Part shown: in pieces, positions 49,703-58,594 of the stretch | Numbering within the stretch: position 1 is the first letter of the stretch | Layout: every line of letters starts with the position of its first letter | Assembly: GCF_008801815.1 (NCBI RefSeq) | Contig: NZ_VZOX01000015.1 | Length of the DNA stretch: 64,000 bases | Direction: 5' to 3' (one strand) | Source: Edwardsiella anguillarum | Lineage (GTDB): Bacteria; Pseudomonadota; Gammaproteobacteria; Enterobacterales; Enterobacteriaceae | Notes under the pieces: generated by a model | The model's input: the letters and a program-made list of their open reading frames with translations, nothing else | Databases searched by the model: none | What the model was told of the DNA's origin: nothing | Translations under genes and position numbers: made by a program

Positions 49703-50671
49703 ATGGCACAAGATTATACCGTTGAACAACTTAACCATGGGCGTAAGGTCATTGACTTTATGCGCTGGGATTACGTTGCCTTCACGCTTTCCGGGCTGCT
49801 GCTGCTGGCTTCCTGTCTGGTGATGTACGTGAAGGGCTTCAACTGGGGCCTGGACTTCACCGGCGGGACGGTGATTGAGCTGACGGTGGAGAAAGCACCG
49901 GATCTCAATGCGATGCGTGCCGCTCTGGTGAAGTCAGGCTTTGACGAGCCGGTGGTGCAGAACTTCGGCAGCAGCCGCGACATCATGATCCGCATGGCGC
50001 CGATTAGCGGCAACGAGGGTCAGGAGCTGGGTAACCGGATCGTGGCAGTGGTCGAGCAGGTCATCGATGGCAATGCCTCCGTTAAGCGTATCGAGTTCGT
50101 CGGTCCGAGCGTGGGCAGCGATCTGGCGCAGGCCGGCGGCATGGCGCTGCTGGTGGCGCTGATCAGTATCCTGATCTACGTCGGCTTCCGCTTCGAGTGG
50201 CGTCTGGCACTCGGTGCGGTGCTGGCGCTGGCGCACGACGTGGTGATCACGCTCGGGGTGCTGTCGTTGTTCCACATCGAGATCGATCTGACCATCGTGG
50301 CATCGCTGATGTCGGTTATCGGCTACTCGCTCAACGACAGTATCGTGGTCTCTGACCGTATCCGCGAAAACTTCCGTAAGATCCGTCGCGGTACGCCTTA
50401 TGAGATCGTGAACGTTTCGCTGACGCAGACCCTGAGCCGTACCATCATGACCTCGGCGACGACCTTGGTGGTAGTGCTCTGTCTCTACATCTTCGGTGGC
50501 GCGATGCTGAAAGGCTTCTCACTGACGATGCTGATCGGGGTCTCCATCGGTACCGTGTCGTCTATCTATGTCGCCTCGGCGCTGGCGCTGAAGCTGGGCA
50601 TGAAGCGTGAGCACATGCTGCAGCAGAAAGTGGAGAAAGAGGGCGCCGATCAGCCTTCGCTGCTGCCATAA
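49703..50671 (+). CDS. secF: Protein translocase subunit SecF
   Basis: The 322-residue protein matches E. coli SecF (323), with GLDFTGGTVIEL at the periplasmic domain and MSVIGYSLNDSIVVSDRIREN and SRTIMTSATTL in the membrane half. It follows secD by 11 bp. A strong terminator lies about 40 bp after it. Confidence 0.97.
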   Translation: MAQDYTVEQLNHGRKVIDFMRWDYVAFTLSGLLLLASCLVMYVKGFNWGLDFTGGTVIELTVEKAPDLNAMRAALVKSGFDEPVVQNFGSSRDIMIRMAPISGNEGQELGNRIVAVVEQVIDGNASVKRIEFVGPSVGSDLAQAGGMALLVALISILIYVGFRFEWRLALGAVLALAHDVVITLGVLSLFHIEIDLTIVASLMSVIGYSLNDSIVVSDRIRENFRKIRRGTPYEIVNVSLTQTLSRTIMTSATTLVVVLCLYIFGGAMLKGFSLTMLIGVSIGTVSSIYVASALALKLGMKREHMLQQKVEKEGADQPSLLP

Positions 50672-50713
50672 GCGATGCGAATGGCCGCCAAGGGCGGTCG
50701 CGCAGACGGAACA

Positions 50714-50749
50714 AATCCGCCATTACAGACCGTAATGGCGGATTTTTTT
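50714..50749 (+). terminator. Strong intrinsic terminator after secF
   Basis: AATCCGCCATTAC and GTAATGGCGGATT form a perfect 13-bp stem with a five-base loop and a run of seven T. Confidence 0.96.
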
Positions 50750-50966
50750 ATGTCTGTAGCGCAATTATTGGTGTAAAGGCGGTAGCTGGCGGGGGTTTAT
50801 ACCCCCACTGAACAGTAGTTTTAGAGGATTGGGGGATATAGCCGGCGAAATATGCGTTTTATCGTGCGGTTGTGTGATTTTCCCGGCAAACGAAGGGCCC
50901 TCTCCCTTTGTTGTCGGCGAGGTTGGGGGTACACTATGGCGACCCCGAAGCCGTCCAGGAAGAGTT

Positions 50967-51416
50967 ATGCACTGTCCGTTTTGTTCCGCTGTCGATACCA
51001 AGGTCATTGATTCGCGTCTGGTGGGCGATGGCTCGCAGGTGCGCCGCCGTCGCCAGTGTCTGGTTTGCAATGAACGATTTACCACCTTTGAAGTGGCCGA
51101 ACTGGTGATGCCCCGGGTGGTCAAGAGCAACGGTGTGCGGGAGCCCTTCAACGAGGAGAAGCTGCGCAGCGGCATGCTGAAAGCGCTGGAGAAGCGCCCG
51201 GTGAACTCCGATGATGTCGAGATGGCCATCAGCCATATTAAATCTCAGCTGCGCGCCACCGGCGAGCGCGAGGTCGCGACCAAGATGGTCGGTAACCTGG
51301 TGATGGATGCGCTGAAGAAGCTGGATAAGGTGGCCTATATCCGCTTTGCATCCGTATATCGCAGCTTTGAGGATGTGCGGGAGTTCGGTGAAGAGATCGC
51401 CCGCTTGCAGGAGTAG
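50967..51416 (+). CDS. nrdR: Transcriptional repressor NrdR
   Basis: The 149-residue protein has a zinc ribbon (MHCPFC, QCLVCNERF) and an ATP-cone (VVKSNGVREPFNEEKLRSGML). It senses ATP/dATP and represses ribonucleotide reductase genes. The start MHCPFC is fixed by the zinc ribbon and the E. coli length. It lies 22 bp before ribD, as in E. coli. Confidence 0.97.
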   Translation: MHCPFCSAVDTKVIDSRLVGDGSQVRRRRQCLVCNERFTTFEVAELVMPRVVKSNGVREPFNEEKLRSGMLKALEKRPVNSDDVEMAISHIKSQLRATGEREVATKMVGNLVMDALKKLDKVAYIRFASVYRSFEDVREFGEEIARLQE

Positions 51417-51438
51417 CACATTCAGCGTAGGAACCGTG

Positions 51439-52560
51439 ATGATGATGTCTGCAGCCCATTCCGATGAATTTTACATGGCGCGCGCCTTTGAGCTGGCGCG
51501 CCGTGGTCGTTTTACCACTACCCCTAACCCTAACGTCGGCTGCGTACTGGTGCGCGACGATCGCATCGTGGGCGAAGGGTTTCATCTGCGCGCCGGAGAG
51601 CCCCATGCCGAGGTCCACGCTCTGCGGATGGCCGGAGAGCAGGCCCGCGGCGCGACGGCCTATGTCACCCTGGAGCCGTGCAGCCATCATGGCCGTACGC
51701 CTCCCTGTGCTGACGCGCTGGTGGCCGCCGGCGTTAGCCGGGTGGTCGCGGCGATGCAAGACCCAAACCCCCACGTGGCCGGCCGGGGGCTATTCCGCCT
51801 GCAGCAGGCGGGGATTAGCGTGCGCCACGGATTGATGCTGGCCGAGGCTGAAGCCATCAATAAAGGCTTTCTGAAGCGGATGCGCACCGGTTTTCCCTAT
51901 GTACAGCTGAAGCTGGGCGCCTCGCTTGACGGGCGTACCGCGATGGCCTCCGGCGAAAGCCAGTGGATCACCTCTGCCGACGCTCGCGCCGACGTCCAGC
52001 GCTACCGGGCGCAGAGCTCGGCGATTTTAAGCAGCAGCGCGACGGTGCTGGCGGACGATCCGGCGCTGACGGTGCGCTGGGCGTCACTGGATGAAGAGAC
52101 CCAGCGCCTGTATCCGCGTGAACACCTGCGCCAGCCGCTGCGGGTGATCGTGGACAGCCATAACCGGGTAACGCCGCAGCATCGGCTGATAACACAGCCC
52201 GGCGAGACCCTGCTGGCGCGGGTTGACCCCGATATGCAGGCCTGGCCGTCGACGGTGAGCCAGCTGGCGGTACCGCGCCACGGCGAGGGGCTAGATCTGG
52301 TGCTGCTGATGATGCAGCTGGGTAAAATGCAGCTGAACAGCGTGTGGGTCGAGGCCGGGCCACGCCTGGCCGGCGCCCTGCTGCAGGCTGGACTGGTCGA
52401 TGAGCTGATTGTTTATCTGGCGCCGATGCTGTTGGGTGATGCGGCGCGCGGACTGTGTCACCTGCCTGGGCTGGATCGCCTGGGCGATGCCCCGGCCCTG
52501 ACGTTTAGCGACGTCACTCGGGTCGGCAACGATTTGCGTCTGACGCTACGCATGGTCTAG
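51439..52560 (+). CDS. ribD: RibD, riboflavin deaminase/reductase
   Basis: The 373-residue protein has the N-terminal deaminase (PHAEVHAL, LEPCSHHGRTPPC zinc site) and the C-terminal reductase (LGASLDGRTAMASGESQWIT, VWVEAGPRLAGALLQAGLVDE). It performs two successive steps of riboflavin synthesis. Three ATG codons in a row open the frame; the first is best spaced from the AGGA site. Confidence 0.96.
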   Translation: MMMSAAHSDEFYMARAFELARRGRFTTTPNPNVGCVLVRDDRIVGEGFHLRAGEPHAEVHALRMAGEQARGATAYVTLEPCSHHGRTPPCADALVAAGVSRVVAAMQDPNPHVAGRGLFRLQQAGISVRHGLMLAEAEAINKGFLKRMRTGFPYVQLKLGASLDGRTAMASGESQWITSADARADVQRYRAQSSAILSSSATVLADDPALTVRWASLDEETQRLYPREHLRQPLRVIVDSHNRVTPQHRLITQPGETLLARVDPDMQAWPSTVSQLAVPRHGEGLDLVLLMMQLGKMQLNSVWVEAGPRLAGALLQAGLVDELIVYLAPMLLGDAARGLCHLPGLDRLGDAPALTFSDVTRVGNDLRLTLRMV

Positions 52561-52713
52561 GCGGCGTCATCCCGCCCGACAGCGCGTGAGCGCTGACGTC
52601 GCGTTCGGCTGGGCGCGGCCGCCGAAATGACAATGGATCTGAGCAGAAGCGCAAAGAGTATGATAGAATCCGCCCCCCTGCGGGGTATAACTGACGTATG
52701 TTAAGGAAACCGT

Positions 52714-53184
52714 ATGAAAACGATTCAAGGCGTTGTTGCTGCTCCCCAAGCGCGTGTTGCCATCGCGATCGCGCGCTTTAATCATTTCATCAATGACAGT
52801 TTGCTGGAAGGGGCGATCGACGCGCTGAAGCGTATTGGTCAGGTTTCTGACGAAAATATTACCGTAGTGTGGGTGCCGGGCGCCTACGAGCTGCCGCTGA
52901 CCGTTCGCGCACTGGCGTCCTCTGGCCGTTACGACGCCGTCGTGGCGCTGGGTACCGTGATCCGCGGCGGTACCGCCCATTTTGAATTCGTTGCCGGTGA
53001 GTGCAGCTCCGGCCTGGCCAGCGTCGCGCTGAATACCGACGTACCGGTCGCCTTTGGCGTGCTGACCACCGAAACCATCGAACAAGCCATTGATCGTGCT
53101 GGGACCAAAGCGGGTAACAAAGGTGCGGAAGCCGCGCTGACCGCGCTCGAAATGATCAATGTACTTAAAGCCATTAAAGCCTGA
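52714..53184 (+). CDS. ribH: 6,7-dimethyl-8-ribityllumazine synthase
   Basis: The 156-residue protein matches E. coli RibE/RibH, with FNHFINDSLLEGAIDAL, WVPGAYELPL, ALGTVIRGGTAHFEFV and the catalytic His in that last motif. It forms 60-mer capsids and makes lumazine for riboflavin synthase. It is separated from ribD by 153 bp and followed by nusB after 21 bp. Confidence 0.96.
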   Translation: MKTIQGVVAAPQARVAIAIARFNHFINDSLLEGAIDALKRIGQVSDENITVVWVPGAYELPLTVRALASSGRYDAVVALGTVIRGGTAHFEFVAGECSSGLASVALNTDVPVAFGVLTTETIEQAIDRAGTKAGNKGAEAALTALEMINVLKAIKA

Positions 53185-53205
53185 TTTATTAGTAAGGGGA
53201 ATTCC

Positions 53206-53625
53206 GTGAAACCTGCTGCCCGTCGCCGCGCCCGTGAGTGTGCTGTCCAGGCACTCTACTCTTGGCAGATCTCTAAAAACGACATCGCCGATGTCGAATA
53301 CCAGTTTCTGTCAGAGCAGGACGTGAAAGATGTTGACGTTAACTATTTCCGTGAGCTGTTGTCCGGTGTGGCAAGCAATGCGGACTATCTGGATGGCCTG
53401 ATGGCACCCGTGCTGTCACGTCAGCTGGAGGAGCTGGGACAGGTTGAGAGAGCTATCCTGCGCGTGTCCATCTATGAGCTGAGCAAGCGTCAGGATGTCC
53501 CTTATAAAGTGGCCATCAATGAAGGCATTGAGCTGGCAAAAACCTTTGGCGCCGAAGACAGCCACAAGTTTGTCAACGGCGTATTGGATAAGGTTGCACC
53601 GCAGGTGCGTCCGAACCGTAAATAA
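53206..53625 (+). CDS. nusB: Transcription antitermination factor NusB
   Basis: The 139-residue all-helical protein matches E. coli NusB: AARRRARECAVQALYSWQISKND, LGQVERAILRVSIYELS and VAINEGIELAKTFGAEDSHKFVNGVLDK. With NusE it binds boxA RNA in rRNA antitermination. It starts with GTG after AAGGGG. Confidence 0.96.
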   Translation: MKPAARRRARECAVQALYSWQISKNDIADVEYQFLSEQDVKDVDVNYFRELLSGVASNADYLDGLMAPVLSRQLEELGQVERAILRVSIYELSKRQDVPYKVAINEGIELAKTFGAEDSHKFVNGVLDKVAPQVRPNRK

Positions 53626-53674
53626 TTATCGCGGGTCGTCCGCTCGGCCTTATGGGGCCTGACAGCTACGCAAC

Positions 53675-53698
53675 AGGCCGGTTTTCCGGCCTTTTTTT
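53675..53698 (+). terminator. Intrinsic terminator between nusB and thiL
   Basis: AGGCCGG and CCGGCCT form a stem with a TTTT loop and a T-run of seven. Confidence 0.9.
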
Positions 53699-53734
53699 CG
53701 GCTGTGCGACCGGCCCGATCGCAGGAAACAAGCT

Positions 53735-54706
53735 ATGGCACACGGTGAATTTGATCTGATAGCCCGTTACTTTAACCGTCGGTGCACCCCGCGACACGAT
53801 GTCCAGCGTGGTATCGGCGATGACTGTGCGCTGCTGTCGGTGTCGGAAAAACAGTGGGTGGCCGTCAGCAGCGATACGCTGGTCAGCGGCATTCATTTCT
53901 TGCCAGAGATTGATCCGGCCGATCTCGGCTATAAATCCCTGGCGGTAAACATCAGCGATTTGGCGGCGATGGGCGCCGATCCTGCCTGGGTATCGCTGGC
54001 GCTGACCCTGCCCGCGGTGGATGAACCCTGGCTGCAGGCTTTCAGCGATGCCCTGTTTGAGCAGTTAGACTACTACGGCATGCAGCTGATCGGGGGAGAC
54101 ACAACCCGCGGCCCGTTGAGCCTGACCTATACCGTTCAAGGATTGGTGCCGGCCGGCCGGGCGCTGCTGCGCAGCGGTGCCCGGGTGGGCGACTGGATCT
54201 ATGTCACCGGGACGCTGGGCGACAGCGCCGCGGGGCTAGCGCTGCTGCAAGCGCGTCTGACGGTGGCCGATGAGGCCGATCGGCGCTATCTGCTCGGGCG
54301 CCACCTGCGCCCGCAGCCGCGGGTGCTGCAGGGGCAGGCGCTGCGCGATCTGGCCAGCGCCGCCATCGATATTTCCGACGGGCTGATCGCCGATCTGGGC
54401 CACATCCTTAAGGCCAGCGACTGCGGGGCCCATCTGTACCTGGATAAGCTGCCGCTGTCGGCGGAGCTGATGCGCCACGCCGACGCCGAAACCTGTCAGA
54501 ACTGGGCGCTGGGCGGCGGCGAAGACTATGAACTGTGCTTCACCGTGCCGGAGATGTACCGCGGCGCGCTGGATATGGCGCTCGCCCAGCTGGGGTGCCG
54601 CTATACCTGCATCGGGCAGATGGCGCCGGCGTCGGAGGGCATATGCCTGTGGCGCGGGGATCGTCAGGTGACGCTGGATATACAGGGGTTCGATCACTTT
54701 GGCTAA
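53735..54706 (+). CDS. thiL: Thiamine-monophosphate kinase ThiL
   Basis: The 323-residue protein matches ThiL: GIGDDCALL, DTLVSGIHF, KSLAVNISDLAAMGADP, GGDTTRGPLSLT, AAIDISDGLIADLGHIL and GGGEDYELCFTV. It phosphorylates thiamine phosphate to the diphosphate. Its end overlaps pgpA by eight bases, so the two are coupled. Confidence 0.96.
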   Translation: MAHGEFDLIARYFNRRCTPRHDVQRGIGDDCALLSVSEKQWVAVSSDTLVSGIHFLPEIDPADLGYKSLAVNISDLAAMGADPAWVSLALTLPAVDEPWLQAFSDALFEQLDYYGMQLIGGDTTRGPLSLTYTVQGLVPAGRALLRSGARVGDWIYVTGTLGDSAAGLALLQARLTVADEADRRYLLGRHLRPQPRVLQGQALRDLASAAIDISDGLIADLGHILKASDCGAHLYLDKLPLSAELMRHADAETCQNWALGGGEDYELCFTVPEMYRGALDMALAQLGCRYTCIGQMAPASEGICLWRGDRQVTLDIQGFDHFG

Positions 54707-55208
54707 AACGACGAAGCAACAGCAGCGGGCGGCCAAGGCGCGTCTGCGGATGGGGAATCCCTGGCACCTGCTGGCGACCGGGTTTGGCAGCGGTCTGAGC
54801 CCGCTGGTGCCCGGTACCATGGGATCGATCGCCGCCATCCCGTTCTGGCTGCTGCTCGTGCAGCTGCCGCTGTCGCTGTATATCGTGGTTCTGCTGCTGA
54901 GCATTGCGCTCGGCACCTACCAGTGTCACCGCACCGCGCGTGATATGGGGGTACACGATCACGGCAGTATCGTGTGGGATGAGTTTGTCGGTATGTGGAT
55001 CACCCTGATGGCGGTGCCGGCGCTGGAGTGGCGCTGGGTGCTGGCCGGGCTGGTGATCTTTCGGGTACTGGACATGTGGAAACCCTGGCCTATCCGCTGG
55101 TTTGACCGCAACGTGCACGGCGGCTGGGGCATTATGGTCGATGACATCGTCGCCGGGGTGCTGTCGGCGCTGCTGCTGTGGCTGGCCGGGTACTATGGCA
55201 TACGCTGA
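54699..55208 (+). CDS. pgpA: Phosphatidylglycerophosphatase A
   Basis: The 169-residue membrane protein matches E. coli PgpA, with HLLATGFGSGLSPLVPGTMGS and HGSIVWDEFVGMWIT, the latter carrying the acidic catalytic residues. It makes phosphatidylglycerol from its phosphate. About four membrane helices are visible. Confidence 0.95.
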   Translation: MAKTTKQQQRAAKARLRMGNPWHLLATGFGSGLSPLVPGTMGSIAAIPFWLLLVQLPLSLYIVVLLLSIALGTYQCHRTARDMGVHDHGSIVWDEFVGMWITLMAVPALEWRWVLAGLVIFRVLDMWKPWPIRWFDRNVHGGWGIMVDDIVAGVLSALLLWLAGYYGIR

Positions 55209-55243
55209 GTCAGCGGCTGACGCGACGCGTCGGATGAGGTAAC

Positions 55244-55270
55244 AAAGGGGCCGCAGCGCGGCCCCTTTTT
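55244..55270. terminator. Bidirectional terminator between pgpA and dxs
   Basis: AAAGGGGCCGC and GCGGCCCCTTT pair around AGC, with a T-run on the plus strand and AAA giving a weaker one on the minus strand. Confidence 0.9.
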
Positions 55271-55288
55271 GTCAGCTAGTGGCGGGCG

Positions 55289-57154
55289 TTAACACGCCAG
55301 CCAGGCCTCCAGCTGCGCGAGGATGCCGTCGGCGTCCAGCTGCAGATCGCGGCGGATCTCCTCCTGGCTGCCCTGGGGAACAAAGCTGTCCTGCAGGCCG
55401 ATGTTGAGCACCGGTCGCGGCAGGCGTAGCTGCATCAGCAGCTCATTGACGCCGCTGCCGGCGCCGCCCATGACGGCGTTCTCCTCCAGGGTGACCAGGT
55501 AGTCGTGCTGCTCGGCCAGGCTGCGCACCAGCGCGTCATCCAGCGGTTTAACAAAGCGCATGTCGGCGACGCTGGCGTTCAGACGCTCGGCGGCCTCCAG
55601 CGCCTGCGGCAGCAGGGTGCCGAAGTTGAGGATAGCGATGCGCTCGCCGCGGCGGCGCAGGACGCCCTTACCGATCGGCAGGGCCTGCGGCGGCGTCAGC
55701 GGTACGCCGGTGCCGGTGCCGCGCGGATAGCGCACCGCCGAGGGCCCCTCGCGGTATTCATAGCCGGTCTGCAGCATTTGACGGCATTCGTTCTCATCGC
55801 TCGGGGTCATGATCACCAGATTGGGGATGCAGCGCAGGAACGAGAGATCAAAGGCCCCCTGATGGGTCTGTCCGTCGGCGCCGACGATCCCGCCGCGGTC
55901 GATGGCGAACAGCACCGGCAGCCGCTGGATGGCGACGTCGTGGATCACCTGATCGTAGGCTCGCTGCAGGAAACTGGAATAGATTGCGACCACCGGATGA
56001 TAGCCGCCAATGGCCAGCCCTGCGCCAAAGGTAACGGCGTGCTGTTCGGCGATCGCAACGTCGAAGAACTGCTGCGGGTATTCGCGGGAGAAGCGCACCA
56101 TCCCGGAGCCCTCGCGCATCGCCGGGGTGATCCCCATCAGCTTTTCATCATTGAGCGCTGTTTCACACAGCCAATCGCCGAAAATCTTGGAGTAGGTCGG
56201 CAGGGTTCCGCTGCTTTTGGGCAGGGTTCCAGAGGCCGGGTCGAACTTGGGTACCGCGTGCCAGCTGATGGGATCCTTTTCCGCCGGGGCGTAGCCCTTG
56301 CCCTTTTTGGTCATGATATGCAGCAGCTGCGGGCCCTTCAGGCCGCGCATGTTCTTCAGGGTGGCGACCAGCGCCTGCACATCATGGCCATCCACCGGGC
56401 CGATATAGTTAAAGCCCAGCTCCTCGAACAGGGTGCCCGGCACAACCATGCCTTTGAGATGCTCTTCGGTACGCTTGACCAGTTCTTTGATCGGCGGTAG
56501 CCCGGAAAGGACTTTCTTGCCGCCTTCGCGCAGGCTGGCGTACAGCTTGCCGGAGAGCAGCTGGGCCAGGTGGTTGTTCAGGGCGCCGACGTTTTCGGAG
56601 ATCGACATTTCATTGTCGTTCAGCACCACCAGCATATCGGCCTTGATATCGCCGGCGTGATTCATGGCCTCAAAGGCCATCCCCGCGGTCATGGCGCCAT
56701 CGCCGATGACGCAGACGGTACGGCGGCCCAGCCCTTCGCGCTCGGCGGCGACGGCCATGCCCAGCCCGGCGCTGATGGAGGTCGACGAGTGGCCGACGCT
56801 CAGCACGTCATATTCGCTCTCGTCCCGCCAGGGGAACGGATGCAGCCCGCCCTTCTGGCGGATGGTGGCGATGCGGTCGCGCCGCCCGGTCAGGATCTTG
56901 TGCGGGTAGGCCTGATGACCGACGTCCCAGATCAGCGAGTCGAACGGCGTGTTATAGACATAGTGCAGTGCCACGGTCAGCTCGACGGCCCCCAGGCCGG
57001 AGGCGAAGTGCCCGCTGGAGCGGCTGACGCTGTTCAGCAGATACTGGCGCAGCTCATCGCACAGCGTCGGCAAACTCTCTTTGGGCAACAGGCGCAGATC
57101 GTCGGGATCCTGCACCAGCGCCAGCGTTGGGTATTTGGCAATATCAAAACTCAT
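55289..57154 (-). CDS. dxs: 1-deoxy-D-xylulose-5-phosphate synthase
   Basis: The 621-residue enzyme matches E. coli Dxs (620): DVGHQAYPHKILTGRRD, the TPP motif GDGAMTAGMAFEAMNHAG, YIGPVDGHD, and the transketolase central motif AIAEQHAVTFGAGLAI. It condenses pyruvate and glyceraldehyde-3-phosphate at the head of the MEP isoprenoid pathway. The start MSFDIAKYP is the conserved one. It is last in xseB-ispA-dxs. E. coli yajO, between pgpA and dxs, is absent. Confidence 0.97.
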   Translation of the reverse strand: MSFDIAKYPTLALVQDPDDLRLLPKESLPTLCDELRQYLLNSVSRSSGHFASGLGAVELTVALHYVYNTPFDSLIWDVGHQAYPHKILTGRRDRIATIRQKGGLHPFPWRDESEYDVLSVGHSSTSISAGLGMAVAAEREGLGRRTVCVIGDGAMTAGMAFEAMNHAGDIKADMLVVLNDNEMSISENVGALNNHLAQLLSGKLYASLREGGKKVLSGLPPIKELVKRTEEHLKGMVVPGTLFEELGFNYIGPVDGHDVQALVATLKNMRGLKGPQLLHIMTKKGKGYAPAEKDPISWHAVPKFDPASGTLPKSSGTLPTYSKIFGDWLCETALNDEKLMGITPAMREGSGMVRFSREYPQQFFDVAIAEQHAVTFGAGLAIGGYHPVVAIYSSFLQRAYDQVIHDVAIQRLPVLFAIDRGGIVGADGQTHQGAFDLSFLRCIPNLVIMTPSDENECRQMLQTGYEYREGPSAVRYPRGTGTGVPLTPPQALPIGKGVLRRRGERIAILNFGTLLPQALEAAERLNASVADMRFVKPLDDALVRSLAEQHDYLVTLEENAVMGGAGSGVNELLMQLRLPRPVLNIGLQDSFVPQGSQEEIRRDLQLDADGILAQLEAWLAC

Positions 57155-57229
57155 TAGCGGCTCATGTCTGCGTATTCGTGTGACAACGCCCGTCGTGCGC
57201 ACAGGCCGACGGAAATTGTTATTATGGCG

Positions 57230-58135
57230 TTAATTATCGCGCTCAACGATAAAACTGGCTAAGGATTTTAGCGCCTGCGTATCCAGGTTGTGGCATTGTT
57301 CAAGCTCTGCCAGCGCCTGCAGCGCCTCGTCCAGCAGCATCGCAGCCTTCTGCCGCGCCTGATCCAGGCCGAGCAGGGCTGGATAGGTGCTCTTGTCCAG
57401 CTGCTGATCCGCCCCCTGGCGCTTGCCGGTTTTGCTGCTGTCGCCCACCACATCCAAAATGTCATCCTGTACCTGGAACGCCAGACCGATGGCGGCGGCG
57501 TAGCGGTCAAGGGCCGGCAGGGCGCTCCGTCCGGCATCACCGCCGGCCAGGGCTCCCATGCGCACCGCACAGCGGATCAGCGCCCCGGTTTTATGGCGAT
57601 GGATCTGTTCCAGCGCCGCCAGCGCCACGTGTCGCCCTTCTGCCTCCAGATCGAGCGCCTGACCACCGCACATGCCGGCGACGCCGCTGGCGTGGGCCAG
57701 CTCGCTCAGCATCTGTAGCCGGTCGCGATCGGCTACGCCGGGCATCGGGCCATCGGCCAGAATGGAAAAGGCCAGGGTCTGCAGCGCGTCGCCGGCCAGT
57801 ATGGCATGGGCCTCGCCAAACTTGATATGGCAGGTCGGCTGGCCGCGGCGCAGATCGTCATCGTCCATCGCGGGTAGATCGTCGTGCAGCAGCGAGTAGG
57901 CGTGAATGCACTCAACGGCGGCGGCCGGTGCGTCCAGCGCCGTCGGCGAGCAGCCAAACAGGCCTCCGGTGGCGTACACCAGATAGGGGCGCAGGCGCTT
58001 GCCGCCCAGCAGGGTGCCGTAGCGCATGGCGCCCACCAGCGGTCCGTCGGCAAAGGGCAGGGTATCCAGCGCCTGGATCAGCGCCGCATCCGCCCGCTGG
58101 CGGCAGGTTTTCATCTGTTGTTCAAAAGACGCCAT
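57230..58135 (-). CDS. ispA: Farnesyl diphosphate synthase IspA
   Basis: The 301-residue prenyltransferase has the two Asp-rich motifs, LLHDDLPAMDDDDLRRG and VQDDILDVVGDSSKTGK, and GGKRLRPYLVY. It makes geranyl and farnesyl diphosphate. It follows xseB by three bases and precedes dxs. Confidence 0.96.
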   Translation of the reverse strand: MASFEQQMKTCRQRADAALIQALDTLPFADGPLVGAMRYGTLLGGKRLRPYLVYATGGLFGCSPTALDAPAAAVECIHAYSLLHDDLPAMDDDDLRRGQPTCHIKFGEAHAILAGDALQTLAFSILADGPMPGVADRDRLQMLSELAHASGVAGMCGGQALDLEAEGRHVALAALEQIHRHKTGALIRCAVRMGALAGGDAGRSALPALDRYAAAIGLAFQVQDDILDVVGDSSKTGKRQGADQQLDKSTYPALLGLDQARQKAAMLLDEALQALAELEQCHNLDTQALKSLASFIVERDN

Positions 58136-58138
58136 GGC

Positions 58139-58381
58139 TTACTCTTGTTCCGCATTGAAAGGCGATAGCGGGGCATCCTGATCGTCGCTGAGCAGGATTT
58201 TAACGCGCTGTTCTGCCTGCTGCAGGGTCTGCTGTCCCTGGCGGGCCAGGCGGACGCCGCGCTCGAACTCGCTGAGCGCCTCCTCCAGCGGCAGATCGCC
58301 GGACTCGAGGCGTACCACTATCTGTTCCAGTTCGCTAAGTGCCTGTTCAAATGCCGGTGCGGCGGGTGCTTTCTTGGCCAT
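58139..58381 (-). CDS. xseB: Exodeoxyribonuclease VII small subunit
   Basis: The 80-residue helical protein matches E. coli XseB (80): FEQALSELEQIVVRLESGDLPLEEALSEFERGVRLARQGQ. It binds XseA to form the ssDNA exonuclease. The start MAKKAPAAP is the E. coli-like one. It is first in the xseB-ispA-dxs operon, divergent from thiI. Confidence 0.95.
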   Translation of the reverse strand: MAKKAPAAPAFEQALSELEQIVVRLESGDLPLEEALSEFERGVRLARQGQQTLQQAEQRVKILLSDDQDAPLSPFNAEQE

Positions 58382-58594
58382 ATTCTCTTTACTTGGTTGC
58401 TGGCAAAACGGCGGACGGGTCCGTGGCTCGGCAAGATTCTGCATCTGCCGGCGTACATGTTCGCACCGTTTTGGCTAACTTAGTGGTATACTGCGCGCCC
58501 TGTGCTCGGCACGGCGCTGCATTCTACAGAAAGCGCGCCCGTGCAGTGTAAGCCCTTTTAACGCATATCTCGACGACTATTAGCCACGACCGCC